From Pseudanabaena sp. FACHB-1998 (GTDB lineage: Bacteria; Cyanobacteriota; Cyanobacteriia; Pseudanabaenales; Pseudanabaenaceae): 64,000 nt of DNA. The stretch spans positions 17,962 through 81,961 of the forward strand of contig NZ_JACJQA010000019.1 in assembly GCF_014696355.1 (NCBI RefSeq), given 5' to 3'. The first letter of the stretch is position 1. Every line of letters starts with the position of its first letter. Of this stretch, positions 25,892 to 36,923 are shown piece by piece. A model generated the notes under the pieces. It did no database searches and was not told the DNA's origin. It saw only the letters and a list, made by a program, of their open reading frames with translations. Position numbers and translations under genes: made by a program.

Positions 25892-25928
25892 AAAAAAATC
25901 CCCCACATTGCTGTGAGGGATTTTTTTA
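25892..25928 (-). terminator. Terminator of the psaA-psaB operon
   Basis: An AAAAAAATCCCCCACA arm pairs with TGTGAGGGATTTTTTT with one wobble, 18 bp after the psaB stop. It has T-runs in both directions. Confidence 0.85.
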
Positions 25929-25946
25929 ATTAACTAGCAAGCTAGA

Positions 25947-28163
25947 TTAACCGAAAGCCGTTGTCGTTGAGGCGATCAGGAATGCTGCATAGGTGACGAT
26001 GTAGCCAATCGTGAAGTGAGCCAAGCCAACCAAACGAGCTTGAACGATAGAAAGAGCTACAGGCTTGTCTTTCCACTGAACCAAACTTGCAAGAGGAGTG
26101 CGTTGGTGCGCCCATACAAGGGTTTCGATCAATTCTTGCCAGTAACCACGCCAAGAGATCAAGAACATGAATCCAGTTGCCCAAACGAGGTGTCCGAATA
26201 GGAACATCCAAGCCCAAACAGAGATATTGTTCATGCCGTAGGGGTTGTAGCCATTGATCAACTGAGCGGAGTTGAGCCATAGGTAGTCACGGAGCCAGCC
26301 CATGATGGTGACAGAGGATTCGTTGAACTGAGCAACGTTACCTTGCCATACACCGAGGTGTTTCCAGTGCCAGTAGAAGGTTGTCCAACCAATGGTGTTC
26401 AACATCCAGAACATGGCTAGGTAGAAGGAATCCCATGCCGAGATATCGCAAGTACCGCCACGACCAGGACCGTCGCAAGGGAAGCTGTAGCCAAAGTCTT
26501 TTTTGTCTGGCATGAGCTTAGAACCACGAGCATCCAACGCACCCTTAACCAAGATCAAGGTGGTGGTGTGTAGACCTAGAGCGATCGCATGGTGAACTAG
26601 GAAGTCGCCAGGTCCAATTGTGAGGAACAAAGAGTTATCACCAGAGTTAATACCAGCCAACCAACCAGGCAACCAAGCAGCACCAGTGTTAGAAGGAATG
26701 CTGGAAGCGTTGGAAAGCAATACATCAAAGCCGTAGAGAGCTTTACCGTGAGCAGCTTGAATCCATTGTGCGAATACAGGCTCGATCAAGATTTGCTTTT
26801 CAGGAGTTCCAAAAGCTTGCATTACGTCGTTGTGAACGTAGATACCAAGGGTATGGAAGCCCAAGAAGAGAGATACCCAGCTTAGGTGAGAGATGATTGC
26901 TTCTTTATGCTCAAGCATACGTGCAAGCACGTTGTTCTTGTTAGCTTCAGGATCGTAGTCACGAACGAAGAAGATCGCACCGTGAGCAAATGCACCGACC
27001 ATCAAGAAACCAGCAATATATTGGTGATGAGTATATAGAGCAGCTTGAGTGGTGAAGTCCTTAGCGATGAACGCATAGGAAGGCATCGAATACATGTGCT
27101 GAGCAACCAAAGATGTGATTACACCCAAAGAAGCCAGAGCCAAACCGAGTTGGAAGTGCAAAGAGTTGTTGACGGTGTCATACAAACCTTTGTGACCATC
27201 GCCTAGCAAACCACCGAAAGGAGTACCCTTAGGAGGATTGTGGGCAGCCAAGATCTCTTTGATGCTGTGACCGATACCAAAGTTGGTGCGGTACATGTGA
27301 CCAGCAATGATGAACAACACGGCGATCGCCAAGTGGTGATGGGCAATGTCAGTCATCCAAAGAGATTCGGTTTGAGGATGGAAACCACCAAGGAAGGTCA
27401 GAATTGCTGTACCAGCGCCTTGAGATGTACCAAATACATGCCCTGCGGTATCAGGATTCTGAGCATACACGCCCCAGTTACCAGTGAAGAAAGGTGCGAG
27501 ACCAGCTGGATGAGGAGGAACGCTCAAGAAGTTGTCCCAACCAACATGGATACCACGGGATTCAGGAATCGCAACGTGAACCATGTGACCAGTCCAAGCC
27601 AAGGAGCTAGCGCCAAACAAACCAGCCAAGTGGTGATTGAGGCGAGACTCAGCATTCTTGAACCAAGAGAGGCTAGGACGGAAGCTGGGTTGTAAGTGCA
27701 ACCAACCTGCAAAAAGCATGAGGGAAGCAAAGATCAACATCCAGATAGCGCCGCTAAACAACTCTTCGTTGGTACGCATACCGATGGTGTACCACCAGTG
27801 GTAAACACCAGAAAGAGCAATATTTACAGGACCAGCAACATCAGTTTGTGTAAACGCTTCAACTGCTGCCTTACCGAAGTGAGGATCCCAAATCGCATGG
27901 GCGATCGGGCGTGTTGTGAGAGGATTCTTAATCCATTGCTCGAAGTTACCCTGCCACGCTACGTGAAACAGGTTGCCAGATGTCCACAGGAAGATGATTG
28001 CCAAATGTCCGAAGTGGGAAGCAAAAATCTTTTGGTAAAGACTTTCTTCGGTAACACCATCGTGACTTTCAAAATCGTTCGCTGTGGCGATCGCATACCA
28101 GATTCGACGGGTTGTCGGATCTTCTGCGAGAGCCTGGCTAAACTTAGGAAATTTCGTTGCCAT
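25947..28163 (-). CDS. psaB: Photosystem I P700 apoprotein A2
   Basis: I chose ATG 28161-28163 ([20 protein letters not shown]), the standard PsaB start. The frame also extends 13 residues upstream into psaA. The 738-residue protein has eleven transmembrane helices, many His ligands for chlorophyll, and the FX-binding loop [12 protein letters not shown], which supplies two Cys to the shared [4Fe-4S] cluster. It ends in [15 protein letters not shown]. With PsaA it forms the PSI reaction-centre heterodimer in the thylakoid membrane. It follows psaA after 25 bp in one operon. Confidence 0.98.
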   Translation of the reverse strand: MATKFPKFSQALAEDPTTRRIWYAIATANDFESHDGVTEESLYQKIFASHFGHLAIIFLWTSGNLFHVAWQGNFEQWIKNPLTTRPIAHAIWDPHFGKAAVEAFTQTDVAGPVNIALSGVYHWWYTIGMRTNEELFSGAIWMLIFASLMLFAGWLHLQPSFRPSLSWFKNAESRLNHHLAGLFGASSLAWTGHMVHVAIPESRGIHVGWDNFLSVPPHPAGLAPFFTGNWGVYAQNPDTAGHVFGTSQGAGTAILTFLGGFHPQTESLWMTDIAHHHLAIAVLFIIAGHMYRTNFGIGHSIKEILAAHNPPKGTPFGGLLGDGHKGLYDTVNNSLHFQLGLALASLGVITSLVAQHMYSMPSYAFIAKDFTTQAALYTHHQYIAGFLMVGAFAHGAIFFVRDYDPEANKNNVLARMLEHKEAIISHLSWVSLFLGFHTLGIYVHNDVMQAFGTPEKQILIEPVFAQWIQAAHGKALYGFDVLLSNASSIPSNTGAAWLPGWLAGINSGDNSLFLTIGPGDFLVHHAIALGLHTTTLILVKGALDARGSKLMPDKKDFGYSFPCDGPGRGGTCDISAWDSFYLAMFWMLNTIGWTTFYWHWKHLGVWQGNVAQFNESSVTIMGWLRDYLWLNSAQLINGYNPYGMNNISVWAWMFLFGHLVWATGFMFLISWRGYWQELIETLVWAHQRTPLASLVQWKDKPVALSIVQARLVGLAHFTIGYIVTYAAFLIASTTTAFG

Positions 28164-28188
28164 AATTACTTCAATTTCTCCGTTAATA

Positions 28189-30441
28189 TTAGCCAAGTGC
28201 ACCGTAACGGGCTAGGAAGAATGCCCAAGTTGTGGCAATTCCACCTAAGAGGTAGTGAGCTAGACCCACAGCACGACCTTGAGTAATGCTCAAAGCGCGA
28301 GGAGAAATAGCAGGAGCAACGTTGAGCTTATTGTGAGCCCAAACGATTGACTCGATTAGTTCTTGCCAGTAGCCACGACCACTGAATAGGAACATGAGGC
28401 TAAAAGCCCAGATGAAGTGAGCGCCTAAGAAGATCAAACCGTAAGCGGACAATGCCGAACCGTAGGATTGAATAACGTTGGAAGCTTGGGCCCACAAGAA
28501 GTCACGTAACCAGCCATTGATGGTCAATGCACTCTGTGCAAAGTTACCGCCAGCCATATTGGTGATTGTGCCGCCTGCGTCAACAGTACCGAAAATATCG
28601 GACTGCATTTTCCAAGAGAAGTGGAAGATGACAACAGAAATACAGTTGTACATCCAGAAAAGACCTAGGAATACGTGATCCCATGCCGAAACTTGACATG
28701 TGCCGCCACGACCAGGACCGTCGCAAGGGAAGCGGAAACCGAGTTCAGCCTTGTCTGGAATCAAGCGAGAGCTACGAGCATAAAGCACGCCCTTCAGCAA
28801 GATCAAGACAGTGACGTGAATGGTGAACGCATGGATGTGGTGTACCAAGAAGTCAGCAGTACCAAGAGCCATGTGAGCAACAGCAACCTTGCCACCAACA
28901 ACAATAGTATCGCCACCGAAGATGGGGCTAACGCTAGAGGTTGCGTAAGGAGCGGTTGTACCAGCAGCAGCCGCATGGATACCTTGAATCCAGTTAGCGA
29001 AGACAGGCTTCAACTGAATTGCGGTGTCGGAGAACATATCTTGAGGACGACCCAATGCACGCATGGTGTCGTTGTGGATGTAAAGACCGAAGCTGTGGAA
29101 GCCAAGGAAAATACATACCCAGTTAAGGTGAGAGATAATTGCATCGCGGTGGCGCAACATGCGATCAAGTAAGTTATTTACATTCTTAGCAGGATCGTAA
29201 TCGCGAACCATGAAGATACCCGCGTGAGCTGCTGCACCACAGATCAAGAAGCCGCCAATCCACATGTGATGTGTGAAGAGAGAAACTTGAGTTGCGTAGT
29301 CAGTAGCAATGTAGGGATAAGCAGGCATCGCGTACATATGTTGAGCGACGATGATGCTCAAAGAACCCATCAAAGCTAGGTTAACAGCTAGCTGTGCATG
29401 CCAAGAAGAGGTCAAAATTTCATATAGACCCTTGTGACCTTCACCAGTTAGAGGTCCCTTGTGAGCTTCAAGAATTTCCTTCATGCTGTGACCGATACCC
29501 CAGTTGGTGCGGTACATATGTCCAGCGATGATGAAAAGAGTTGCGATCGCAAGGTGATGGTGAGCTTGGTCAGTCAACCAAAGAGATCCAGTTTGAGGAT
29601 TCAAACCACCCTTAAAGGTTAGGAAATCTGCATAAGCACCCCAGTTCAAAGTGAAGAAAGGTGTTAAACCCTGAGCAAAGCTAGGGAAGATGTCCGCCAT
29701 CAAGGAAGGGTTAGTAATGAACTCATGAGGAAGAGGGATCTGATCAGCAGGTACGCCCTTATCAAGGTAGTAGTTGATAGGAATCGATACGTGGATCTGA
29801 TGTCCAGCCCAAGAGAGAGAACCCAAACCGAGTAAACCAGCCAAGTGGTGGTTCATCATCGATTCAGCATTCTTAAACCACTCAAGTTTAGGAGCTGCCT
29901 TGTGGTAGTGGAACCAACCAGCGAAGAACATCAAACCTGCCATCACCAAACCGCCAATTGCGGTGCAGAGGAGTTGATACTCGGTGGTGATACCAGATGC
30001 TCTCCAAAGGTGGAACAAACCAGAAGTGATTTGAATACCTTGAAAACCGCCGCCCACATCGCCGTTCAAGATGTCTTGACCGACTACGTTCCAGACTACT
30101 TGAGCGCTGGGTTTGATATGGACTGGATCGGCTAACCAACCAGTGTAGTTAGAGAATTTTGCGCCGTGGTAATACATACCACTCAGCCAAATAAAGATAA
30201 TGCCCAAATGCCCAAAGTGAGCAGAGAAGATCTTACGAGCAGTATCTTCTTCGGTTGTGAAACTGTCAAAGTCATGCACATTGGCATGAAGATCCCAAAT
30301 CCATGTGGTGGTTTTTGGTCCCTTCTTTAGGGTGCGATCGAAGTGACCAGGTTGTCCCCACTTCTCGAAAGAAGTTGGTACTACGTCACGATCAACCAGT
30401 ACCTTTACCTCTGTGTCTGGCTTTTGAGGAGTCATTGTCAT
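28189..30441 (-). CDS. psaA: Photosystem I P700 apoprotein A1
   Basis: The 750-residue protein starts [20 protein letters not shown]. It has the PsaA features [13 protein letters not shown], repeated His-rich helices and the FX loop [12 protein letters not shown], and ends [22 protein letters not shown]. It carries half of P700 and the electron-transfer chain to FX. A ribosome site (GAGAGGAAAA) lies about 8 bases before the ATG at 30439-30441; Met3 is an alternative start. It is first in the psaA-psaB operon. The roughly 900-bp upstream region has two long hairpins and one family A element. Confidence 0.98.
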   Translation of the reverse strand: MTMTPQKPDTEVKVLVDRDVVPTSFEKWGQPGHFDRTLKKGPKTTTWIWDLHANVHDFDSFTTEEDTARKIFSAHFGHLGIIFIWLSGMYYHGAKFSNYTGWLADPVHIKPSAQVVWNVVGQDILNGDVGGGFQGIQITSGLFHLWRASGITTEYQLLCTAIGGLVMAGLMFFAGWFHYHKAAPKLEWFKNAESMMNHHLAGLLGLGSLSWAGHQIHVSIPINYYLDKGVPADQIPLPHEFITNPSLMADIFPSFAQGLTPFFTLNWGAYADFLTFKGGLNPQTGSLWLTDQAHHHLAIATLFIIAGHMYRTNWGIGHSMKEILEAHKGPLTGEGHKGLYEILTSSWHAQLAVNLALMGSLSIIVAQHMYAMPAYPYIATDYATQVSLFTHHMWIGGFLICGAAAHAGIFMVRDYDPAKNVNNLLDRMLRHRDAIISHLNWVCIFLGFHSFGLYIHNDTMRALGRPQDMFSDTAIQLKPVFANWIQGIHAAAAGTTAPYATSSVSPIFGGDTIVVGGKVAVAHMALGTADFLVHHIHAFTIHVTVLILLKGVLYARSSRLIPDKAELGFRFPCDGPGRGGTCQVSAWDHVFLGLFWMYNCISVVIFHFSWKMQSDIFGTVDAGGTITNMAGGNFAQSALTINGWLRDFLWAQASNVIQSYGSALSAYGLIFLGAHFIWAFSLMFLFSGRGYWQELIESIVWAHNKLNVAPAISPRALSITQGRAVGLAHYLLGGIATTWAFFLARYGALG

Positions 30442-30794
30442 GTAAATTTTCCTCTCTCAGACTGTTAAGACAAAGTAGATTAAACGATTTAGGCGAGATC
30501 TCTCATAGGGCAGAATCTATGAATGAGATAAGAACAGCTTTTACAAGAGCATCCGCGCCGCGATAGACGTAATTATAGATTTAGGTTTGTGACTCCCTTG
30601 AGAGTTTGTAACAATTGTTTAGAATTAAGTCTGATTCGCTCAATCCTTTACTATGCAATAAATTTAGTCCTACATGCTTCAGTGGTTAGACAAACAAACC
30701 CAATATTTTTCTTAACAAAACTTTACTCTTGGCAGATAACTTCAGCGCAAGCTAACGGAAATATTAAGGAATGAAAATTAAATAACTTAATGCA

Positions 30795-30853
30795 AATAGA
30801 AGCCAAACTTGTTTCGGCGGGCTTTGTCCGCCGAAACAAGTTTGGCTTCTATT
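30795..30853. repeat. 26-bp perfect palindrome upstream of psaA
   Basis: The arms at 30795-30820 and 30828-30853 are exact inverse complements, with apex TTTCGGCGG/CCGCCGAAA. It lies 354 bp upstream of the psaA start and follows no gene end. Confidence 0.78.
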
Positions 30854-30901
30854 CAATTTCTAATCCATCAGATCTTCCTAGACTGAAATTTATTGGGTTT
30901 T

Positions 30902-30942
30902 GTGCAAATGTGTCGCGGGCTTTGCCCGCGACACATTTGCAC
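30902..30942. repeat. 19-bp perfect palindrome upstream of psaA
   Basis: The arms at 30902-30920 and 30924-30942 around TTT, apex TCGCGGGC/GCCCGCGA. It is the second of two tandem hairpins spaced about 50 bp apart. Confidence 0.78.
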
Positions 30943-31070
30943 CATGCGTAAGTTCTATAACTTAATAGCTTTTTTATTTGTATACGGATTGAAGTGCAGA
31001 AATAAAGATGAAATTGCTTCTATACTTTGCTTTTGTTTCTCAACAAAATCTATTACCTCAAAAGTATTTT

Positions 31071-31186
31071 TATAGCAATGTAAGGTTTGCTTAGGACATA
31101 AAACCCAAAAAGCGAGTTGCGGCGCTTCGCGCCGCAACTCGCTTTTTAGGTTTTGGTTTGTACTGGCTAACTCTTGCTTTGCTATA
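31071..31186 (+). repeat. 116-bp MITE-like element, family A, copy 3
   Basis: It starts TATAGCAATG, ends CTTTGCTATA, and is in the same orientation and of identical length to copy 2, with only a few base changes. Confidence 0.82.
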
Positions 31187-31332
31187 CCAATCTTTAATGT
31201 TAACCAGTGTTTAATGAAGAGGTGTGTCATCGTCGCTAAATACCTGTGCGATCGCGTAAATATTAAGCAACGACAAAAACATCAGGCGCGACAACCTGAG
31301 CTAACAGTCGAGAAAATTTGCCGTATGAACCT

Positions 31333-32157
31333 TTACCGTGCTTCGGGAGATGGTGTTGCTCGTTTGGGGGAGGGAATCAAATAGGCGATCACGGCTCCAC
31401 CGACAAAGCCTGCCACGTTGCGGACAATGGGAACCCATTCACTAGTTCTGGTTAAAACGGGTCCTAAACCAAAGGAGATAAACAACATGCCCCATAATGG
31501 GGTGAAGATGAGCGCCCATTTCCAAGCGAAGATTTCGCCTTCCTTGCGGGGATGTCCTGCAAAGCCAAAAACTACACCGCCAACAATGGAAGTAATCAAG
31601 GTGAGAATCCATTGCTCTTGAGGAATACCGGGGACAACTGCACAGCCATCTTGCTCAAGACAAGTGGCGATCGCATCAATAGATGACAAAATCGATTGAT
31701 CGTAACCCTGCTCACGAACATAAAATTGGTTGCCATAGCGAGATTGCAATTCGATCCAAAAGCCCCGTGATAACAAGGGGTAAACCTCATCGCCAACGCT
31801 AAAGTTAAGTAAATTGCGTCCGCGAGAATCAGCTACTAGCATGATGCTGCGATCGTTTAGTCCCCAGAAATCTTTAACAGCCCGTCCGGGAGTGCGATCA
31901 ACTTGAGTTAGGACTCGCAGTTTCCAGCCTGTTTGTGCTTCAAATTTGGTTAACTTTTGATCAAGGGCTTTTTCTTCGACATCGGTTAAAAATCTGCCTA
32001 GATCGATCACGTTAGTGTAAGTCTCAGGCAATAATTCGGGAGCATCATAGGCATGGGCAGCAGGTATATGTGTAAAAGCGATCGCGAGGGGTAAGAAAAT
32101 GGCGATCGCCAGAGATATCAGCTTTTGGGTAATTTTTGGCATAGTTGAAAGTGTCAT
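31333..32157 (-). CDS. psb32: TPM-domain protein, PSII repair factor Psb32-like
   Basis: The protein has about 274 residues from ATG 32155-32157; Met at 32142 (MPKITQKLI) is also possible. It has a signal segment ending PAAHA, a TPM domain from about 45 to 170 with LLPETYTNVIDLGRFLTDVEE, DRTPGRAVKDFWG and SRGRNLLNFSVGDEVYPLLS, and two C-terminal transmembrane helices. Psb32 proteins protect and repair photosystem II in the thylakoid lumen, and the same layout occurs there. No glycine-rich tail is present, in contrast to other TPM proteins. It is monocistronic. Confidence 0.8.
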   Translation of the reverse strand: MTLSTMPKITQKLISLAIAIFLPLAIAFTHIPAAHAYDAPELLPETYTNVIDLGRFLTDVEEKALDQKLTKFEAQTGWKLRVLTQVDRTPGRAVKDFWGLNDRSIMLVADSRGRNLLNFSVGDEVYPLLSRGFWIELQSRYGNQFYVREQGYDQSILSSIDAIATCLEQDGCAVVPGIPQEQWILTLITSIVGGVVFGFAGHPRKEGEIFAWKWALIFTPLWGMLFISFGLGPVLTRTSEWVPIVRNVAGFVGGAVIAYLIPSPKRATPSPEAR

Positions 32158-32228
32158 CACTTGAGGTTTGGCAAGGCGGGAAGCTAAGCTCGATAAGATT
32201 TTTGAGAGTATTTATTGGGAGGATTTAA

Positions 32229-32276
32229 TAGAGTTTTTTTATAGAAGGCTTTTTATTAGAGTTTTTTATAGGAAGG
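32229..32276. repeat. Two imperfect 20-bp direct repeats in a gene-start region
   Basis: Units at 32229-32248 and 32257-32276 (TAGAGTTTTTTTATAGAAGG type) repeat with a 28-bp period. They lie in the gap between the divergent psb32 and rbgA genes. Confidence 0.55.
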
Positions 32277-32441
32277 AGACGAGATATATTCTTAATATTT
32301 CTTAATATCTTACAGCACTTTGCATTTCGCTTGTAGCCAAATCTCAATTCTTTAATCTTTCCTTGAATTGTGACGACACTTAAAGGAATTGCTAGGAACA
32401 GGAGTATATAGTTAGAATACTTCCTCTCAGTATTATTTCTT

Positions 32442-33281
32442 ATGGCAAGCCCAATTCAGTGGTATCCCGGACATATCGCTAAAGCAGAAAAACAATTACT
32501 CGAACAACTAAAGCTAGTTGATGTAGTGATTGAAGTGCGCGATTCTCGGATTTTGATGTCTAGTAAACATCCTAAAATGGAAAAATGGGTAGAGGGAAAG
32601 TCACATATTTTAGTTTGCAATCGGATTGATGCCATATCTTCTACGGTAAAGACGCAGTGGTTGCGCTGGTTTATCGAACAAGAGCGTATGGCTTTCTTTA
32701 CTGATGCACAGGCGGGTAAAGGCATGGTCGAACTCTTGAAAGCGGCTCAAGTAGCGGGGGAAAAGGTAAATGAACGTCGTCACAGTCGGGGGATGTTGCC
32801 CAGACCAGTAAGAGCCGTAGTTGTGGGCTTTCCCAATGTGGGCAAATCAGCGTTGATCAATCGCCTGCTCAAGAAAAAAGTAGTGGCTAGTGCTAATAAA
32901 CCGGGGGTAACGCGCCAGTTGCGCTGGATTAGAATTTCTGATCAAATTGAGCTACTTGATACTCCGGGGGTAATTCCGCCTTTGTTGCACGATCAGGAAG
33001 CAGCTTTGAAATTAGCAATTTGTGATGATATTGGTCAGGCGGCTTACGACAATGTGTTGGTGGCGGCTGCCGCCGTAGATTTATTGATGGAACTAAATGT
33101 AAATCTTATGAGCCGCTACATTGTCGATCCGCAAACTGTTACTTCGGGAATTGAGTATATTCATGAAGTTGCAGCTTTAAATAAATTTCAAGGGGATTTA
33201 GATAAAGTTGCCAGATTGATTTTGTACGATTTTCGTAAAGGTAGATTAGGAGCGATCGCCTTAGAAATGCCACCCTTCTAA
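32442..33281 (+). CDS. rbgA: Ribosome biogenesis GTPase RbgA/YlqF
   Basis: The 279-residue protein is a circularly permuted GTPase. The G4 motif NRID lies at 60-63, before G1 GFPNVGKS at 129-136 and G3 DTPG at 173-176. The start WYPGHIAKAEKQL is typical of YlqF. It acts in late assembly of the 50S ribosomal subunit in the cytoplasm. The length is normal. It is divergent from psb32 and transcribed alone, with about 300 bp of AT-rich DNA before the next gene. Confidence 0.93.
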   Translation: MASPIQWYPGHIAKAEKQLLEQLKLVDVVIEVRDSRILMSSKHPKMEKWVEGKSHILVCNRIDAISSTVKTQWLRWFIEQERMAFFTDAQAGKGMVELLKAAQVAGEKVNERRHSRGMLPRPVRAVVVGFPNVGKSALINRLLKKKVVASANKPGVTRQLRWIRISDQIELLDTPGVIPPLLHDQEAALKLAICDDIGQAAYDNVLVAAAAVDLLMELNVNLMSRYIVDPQTVTSGIEYIHEVAALNKFQGDLDKVARLILYDFRKGRLGAIALEMPPF

Positions 33282-33578
33282 GGTATCTATTAATTCAGAA
33301 CAATTTATCTGTATATCATTCTAAAGATACATGCCAAATTCCTAATTTATACTGAATTTTAGGAAGCTATAGAAAATGCGCATTTATAGTCCCGTATAGG
33401 GTTACAAAGCTCTGGACAAAAAATATGGAGGCTTTGACTCTAATACAAAACACGTAATTATATTTGCAATTTAACTATAGTTGTACTTTTGTGTTTTTAA
33501 CTAAAGTAGTGACCGCTATAATTAATCCAATAATAAAAAAATTTAAAAATTTAAAATTTATTTCATCCAATCCATAAT

Positions 33579-36500
33579 ATGACCAAGCAGTCTAAGCCTA
33601 AGGTTACTGCCAAAAATAAATCTAAAGATAAATCTAAAAATAAAGTTCAAGCCCCATTAAAAAAAGATATACCAGCAAATCCTGTCGCCATCGATCAGGA
33701 ATTAGCTTTAGCTGTAACTGATACCCTTCAAGTCGCACAGCAAAAGGCTTTATTTGGTGTGATTGCTAAAATTAGAGAATCTTTAGATTTAGATAGTATC
33801 TTGAAGTCAACCGCGATCGAGGTACGCCAGCTATTAAACGCCGATCGCGTTGGTATGTATCGCTTTGATGAAAATTCGGAATTTGCCTGTGGAGAATTTG
33901 TATCTGAGTCAGTGCTACCGCAGTTTAAGTCCGCCTTAACGGCAAAAATCAGTGATCACTGCTTCGGTGAAAATCATGCCAAATACTATCAACAGGGTAG
34001 GATCTGGGCTTGTGCGGATATTTATGAGCAGGGACTACCGACTTGTCATATCCAAATTCTAGAACGCTTTCAGGTTCGCGGTAACTTAGTTGTGCCTTTA
34101 CTAAGTGGCGATCGCCTTTGGGGTTTGTTATGCATTCATCAATGCTCAGCCCCACGCAAATGGCTAGAGTCTGAGATTGACTTTGTAAAACAAATTGCTA
34201 CCCATCTCGATGTCGCCCTCCAACAGGCGGAATTTGTTGCTAAGTTGCAAACTCAGTCAGACTATCTAGCTCGTGCTGTAGAGCAAGCCGTAGAACGGGA
34301 AAAGGCTGTTGCGGTAGTGATAAATAAAATTAGGCGATCGCTTGACCTAAACACTATTTTTACGACCACCACCGATGAAGTTAGACAATTACTGCAAGCC
34401 GATCGCGTGACGATCTATCGCTTTAACCCCGATTGGAGCGGAGAATTTATCACCGAATCAATGTTGACTGATATGCCATCGCTTATGGAGGCTCAAGAAC
34501 AATATCCTGAATTTAAAGCGAGTATTAGCGAATGTAGTTTAAAGTGCTTGGCAGATCTCACCTCCACAGACACTCATTTACAAGCTACGGAAGGTAGAGA
34601 ATTTAGCCCTAGTCGAGTCTTTCGAGTCTGTGAAGATATTTATGCGACAGGCTTTTCATCCTGTTATATCGAAGCTCTGGAGCGTTATCAGGCAAGAGCC
34701 TATGCGATCGTAGCCATCTTTAAGGGAAAGGAGTTATGGGGAATAATGGCGGCGTACCAACAAACCGAAACTCGAAAATGGCAAGAATCTGAAATCAATT
34801 TTTTAATCCAAATCTCTACTCAATTAGGAACAGCCATTCAACAGGCGGAATTATTTGGATATGCTCAGCAATATTCTAATGATTTGCGAACCACCTTAGA
34901 AATAGAACTGCAAAAACGCGCCGATCGACTTGCTCGAGATGCTGAACAAGAACGCGCCTTAGCAAGGGTTATAGAACGAATTCGTCAGACCTTAGATATT
35001 GATACGATTTTTAAAGCTACAACTCAAGAAGTTCGCCAAAACCTCAACTGCGATCGCGTAGTTGTTTATCGCTTTTTTAATGACTGGAGTGGTGAATTTA
35101 TCTATGAATCCAAAAATGATGAATGGTTATCCCTAGAAGAACTAGGGGAACGCAATAAAATTTGGGAAGATACGCATCTTCAAGAAACTCAAGGGGGACG
35201 CTATTTAAACCACGAATCTTTTACTGTTGACGATATTTATAATGCGAATTTGACGGAATGCCATGTGGGGATTCTGGAAAGTTACCAAGTTCGCGCCTTT
35301 ATGATTTCACCTGTATTTGTTGCCGATAAATTATGGGGATTATTAGCTGCTTACCAAAATTCGGGAAGCCGAGATTGGGAAGCTAGTGAGATTAGACTGC
35401 TCACTCAAGTTGGCAACCAATTAGGCGTAGCTTTACAGCAAGCGGAGTTATTAGTGCAACTCCAAAAAGCGAAAGAAAATGCAGATACAGCTAATAAAGC
35501 TAAAAGTGACTTTCTAGCTCACATGAGCCATGAATTGAGAACTCCTCTCAATGCGATTCTTGGCTTTGCTCAAGTGCTGTCTAGGGGGGAGCCCCTCACT
35601 CAGCAACAAATAGAGCATGTCAGCATCATTACTCGTAGTGGCGAACATTTACTTACATTGCTAAACGATGTGTTGGAAATGTCTAAAATTGAAGCGGGCA
35701 TGATTGAACTAAATGCTAAGACTTGTAATTTCCATATCCTGCTAGCAAGGTTGAAGGATATGTTTATGCTGAAAGCTCAAGCAAAAAACTTACAACTTAT
35801 TTTTGAGAAGGCGGTCGATGTTCCTAAATATATCCATGCCGATGAAAGTAAACTTCGACAAATTTTAATTAATATCATTGGTAATGCCATTAAATTTACG
35901 GAAAAGGGAATTGTCAGTCTTAAAGTTGCTTACAAAGATGGTAATGACAACCTAGAAATGAATGGCTATAGCCATCTCTTTTTTGAAGTTGCCGATACAG
36001 GCTCTGGGATAGCTGCCGAAGAGCTAGATATTTTATTTGAGCCATTTGTCCAAACAGCAACTGGTCGCCGATCGCAAGAGGGAACGGGCTTAGGGATGGC
36101 GATTAGCAAGCGCTTTGTCAAGCTAATGGGTGGCGATATTCGAGTGGAAAGTATAGTGGGTGAGGGGACAGTCGTTAAATTTGATATCGAAGTACAAATG
36201 GCTCGACCCAGCGATCTGCCAATTCCCTTAAATCGCGAAAAAATTGCTTTAACTGGTGATCTATCAACCTATCGCATTCTCTTGGTGGATGACAAGTATG
36301 AAAGCCGATTTCTGATGAAAAAACTCCTTGCTCCTATTGGTTTTGAAATTCGAGAAGCGGTAAATGGACAAGAGGCTATAGAAATATGGCGATCGTGGCA
36401 ACCGCATCTGATCTGGATGGATATGCAAATGCCCGTAATGGATGGATATGAGGCTACACGAATTATCCGTGCTTCCGAGTCTCCCGAATCAAGCTGCAAA

Positions 36501-36923
36501 ATTATTGCCTTAACCGCTAGTGTATTCGATACTCAGCGTTCGGCAATGTTGGCTTTGGGGTGTGATGATTTTGTGAGTAAACCGATTCGTGAAGAAGTTA
36601 TCTTTGATAAGATTGCGGAACATCTAGGCATAGTTTATTCCTATATAGAGAGCGAAACTGAAGATGTAGATTCTAGTCCAGAATTGCTAGATCTCCAGCA
36701 AACAATTCAGCAAGATTTACACAGTTTAGACACTTCATGGCTTTTGGAACTTCATCTTGCCACGAGAGCGGCTGATGAAGAATCCATCTTCTTATTGCTA
36801 AGCCAAATTCAAGATAGTCACCCTGCCTTAGCAACCTTGATTGAAGATTTAGTTAATAATTTTCATCTCGACCAAATCATCAACCTTATCCAACCAGTGA
36901 TTGATAAAAACAATGAAAGTTAA
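33579..36923 (+). CDS. Hybrid histidine kinase with three cyanobacteriochrome-type GAF domains
   Basis: The 1114-residue protein starts with a Lys-rich disordered piece. Three GAF domains follow at about 60-216, 245-424 and 460-624. Each has Cys at the bilin-attachment position: Cys156-His, Cys362-Tyr and Cys561-His. GAF1 also has DHCF at 126-129, the DXCF second-cysteine motif, 28 residues before Cys156. GAF2 and GAF3 carry DTHLQ at 331 and 531, like the red/green group. Then come HisKA with His651, HATPase (Asn769, DTGSGIA), a receiver with Asp948 and a helical tail. It is probably a light sensor, but bilin binding is inferred. The next kinase gene overlaps its end. Confidence 0.9.
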   Translation: MTKQSKPKVTAKNKSKDKSKNKVQAPLKKDIPANPVAIDQELALAVTDTLQVAQQKALFGVIAKIRESLDLDSILKSTAIEVRQLLNADRVGMYRFDENSEFACGEFVSESVLPQFKSALTAKISDHCFGENHAKYYQQGRIWACADIYEQGLPTCHIQILERFQVRGNLVVPLLSGDRLWGLLCIHQCSAPRKWLESEIDFVKQIATHLDVALQQAEFVAKLQTQSDYLARAVEQAVEREKAVAVVINKIRRSLDLNTIFTTTTDEVRQLLQADRVTIYRFNPDWSGEFITESMLTDMPSLMEAQEQYPEFKASISECSLKCLADLTSTDTHLQATEGREFSPSRVFRVCEDIYATGFSSCYIEALERYQARAYAIVAIFKGKELWGIMAAYQQTETRKWQESEINFLIQISTQLGTAIQQAELFGYAQQYSNDLRTTLEIELQKRADRLARDAEQERALARVIERIRQTLDIDTIFKATTQEVRQNLNCDRVVVYRFFNDWSGEFIYESKNDEWLSLEELGERNKIWEDTHLQETQGGRYLNHESFTVDDIYNANLTECHVGILESYQVRAFMISPVFVADKLWGLLAAYQNSGSRDWEASEIRLLTQVGNQLGVALQQAELLVQLQKAKENADTANKAKSDFLAHMSHELRTPLNAILGFAQVLSRGEPLTQQQIEHVSIITRSGEHLLTLLNDVLEMSKIEAGMIELNAKTCNFHILLARLKDMFMLKAQAKNLQLIFEKAVDVPKYIHADESKLRQILINIIGNAIKFTEKGIVSLKVAYKDGNDNLEMNGYSHLFFEVADTGSGIAAEELDILFEPFVQTATGRRSQEGTGLGMAISKRFVKLMGGDIRVESIVGEGTVVKFDIEVQMARPSDLPIPLNREKIALTGDLSTYRILLVDDKYESRFLMKKLLAPIGFEIREAVNGQEAIEIWRSWQPHLIWMDMQMPVMDGYEATRIIRASESPESSCKIIALTASVFDTQRSAMLALGCDDFVSKPIREEVIFDKIAEHLGIVYSYIESETEDVDSSPELLDLQQTIQQDLHSLDTSWLLELHLATRAADEESIFLLLSQIQDSHPALATLIEDLVNNFHLDQIINLIQPVIDKNNES

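Larger units (their letters stand above)
30442..31332. other. psaA upstream region, no genes, three palindromic elements
   Basis: This 890-bp gap lies between psaA and the psb32 gene, both leftward, so it holds the psaA promoter and the tail of the psb32 transcript's upstream neighbour. It contains hairpins at 30795-30853 and 30902-30942 and a family A element at 31071-31186. No ORF here has coding character; the open frames seen are carried by the palindromes. Confidence 0.6.

Noticed and set aside
28675..29172. Long plus-strand open frames opposite psaA and psaB
   Set aside because: They are shadows of strongly conserved psaA/psaB codons; no start context or protein-like composition.
30893..31230. 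Small frames on both strands between psaA and psb32
   Set aside because: They run through palindromic elements and are produced by the repeats.
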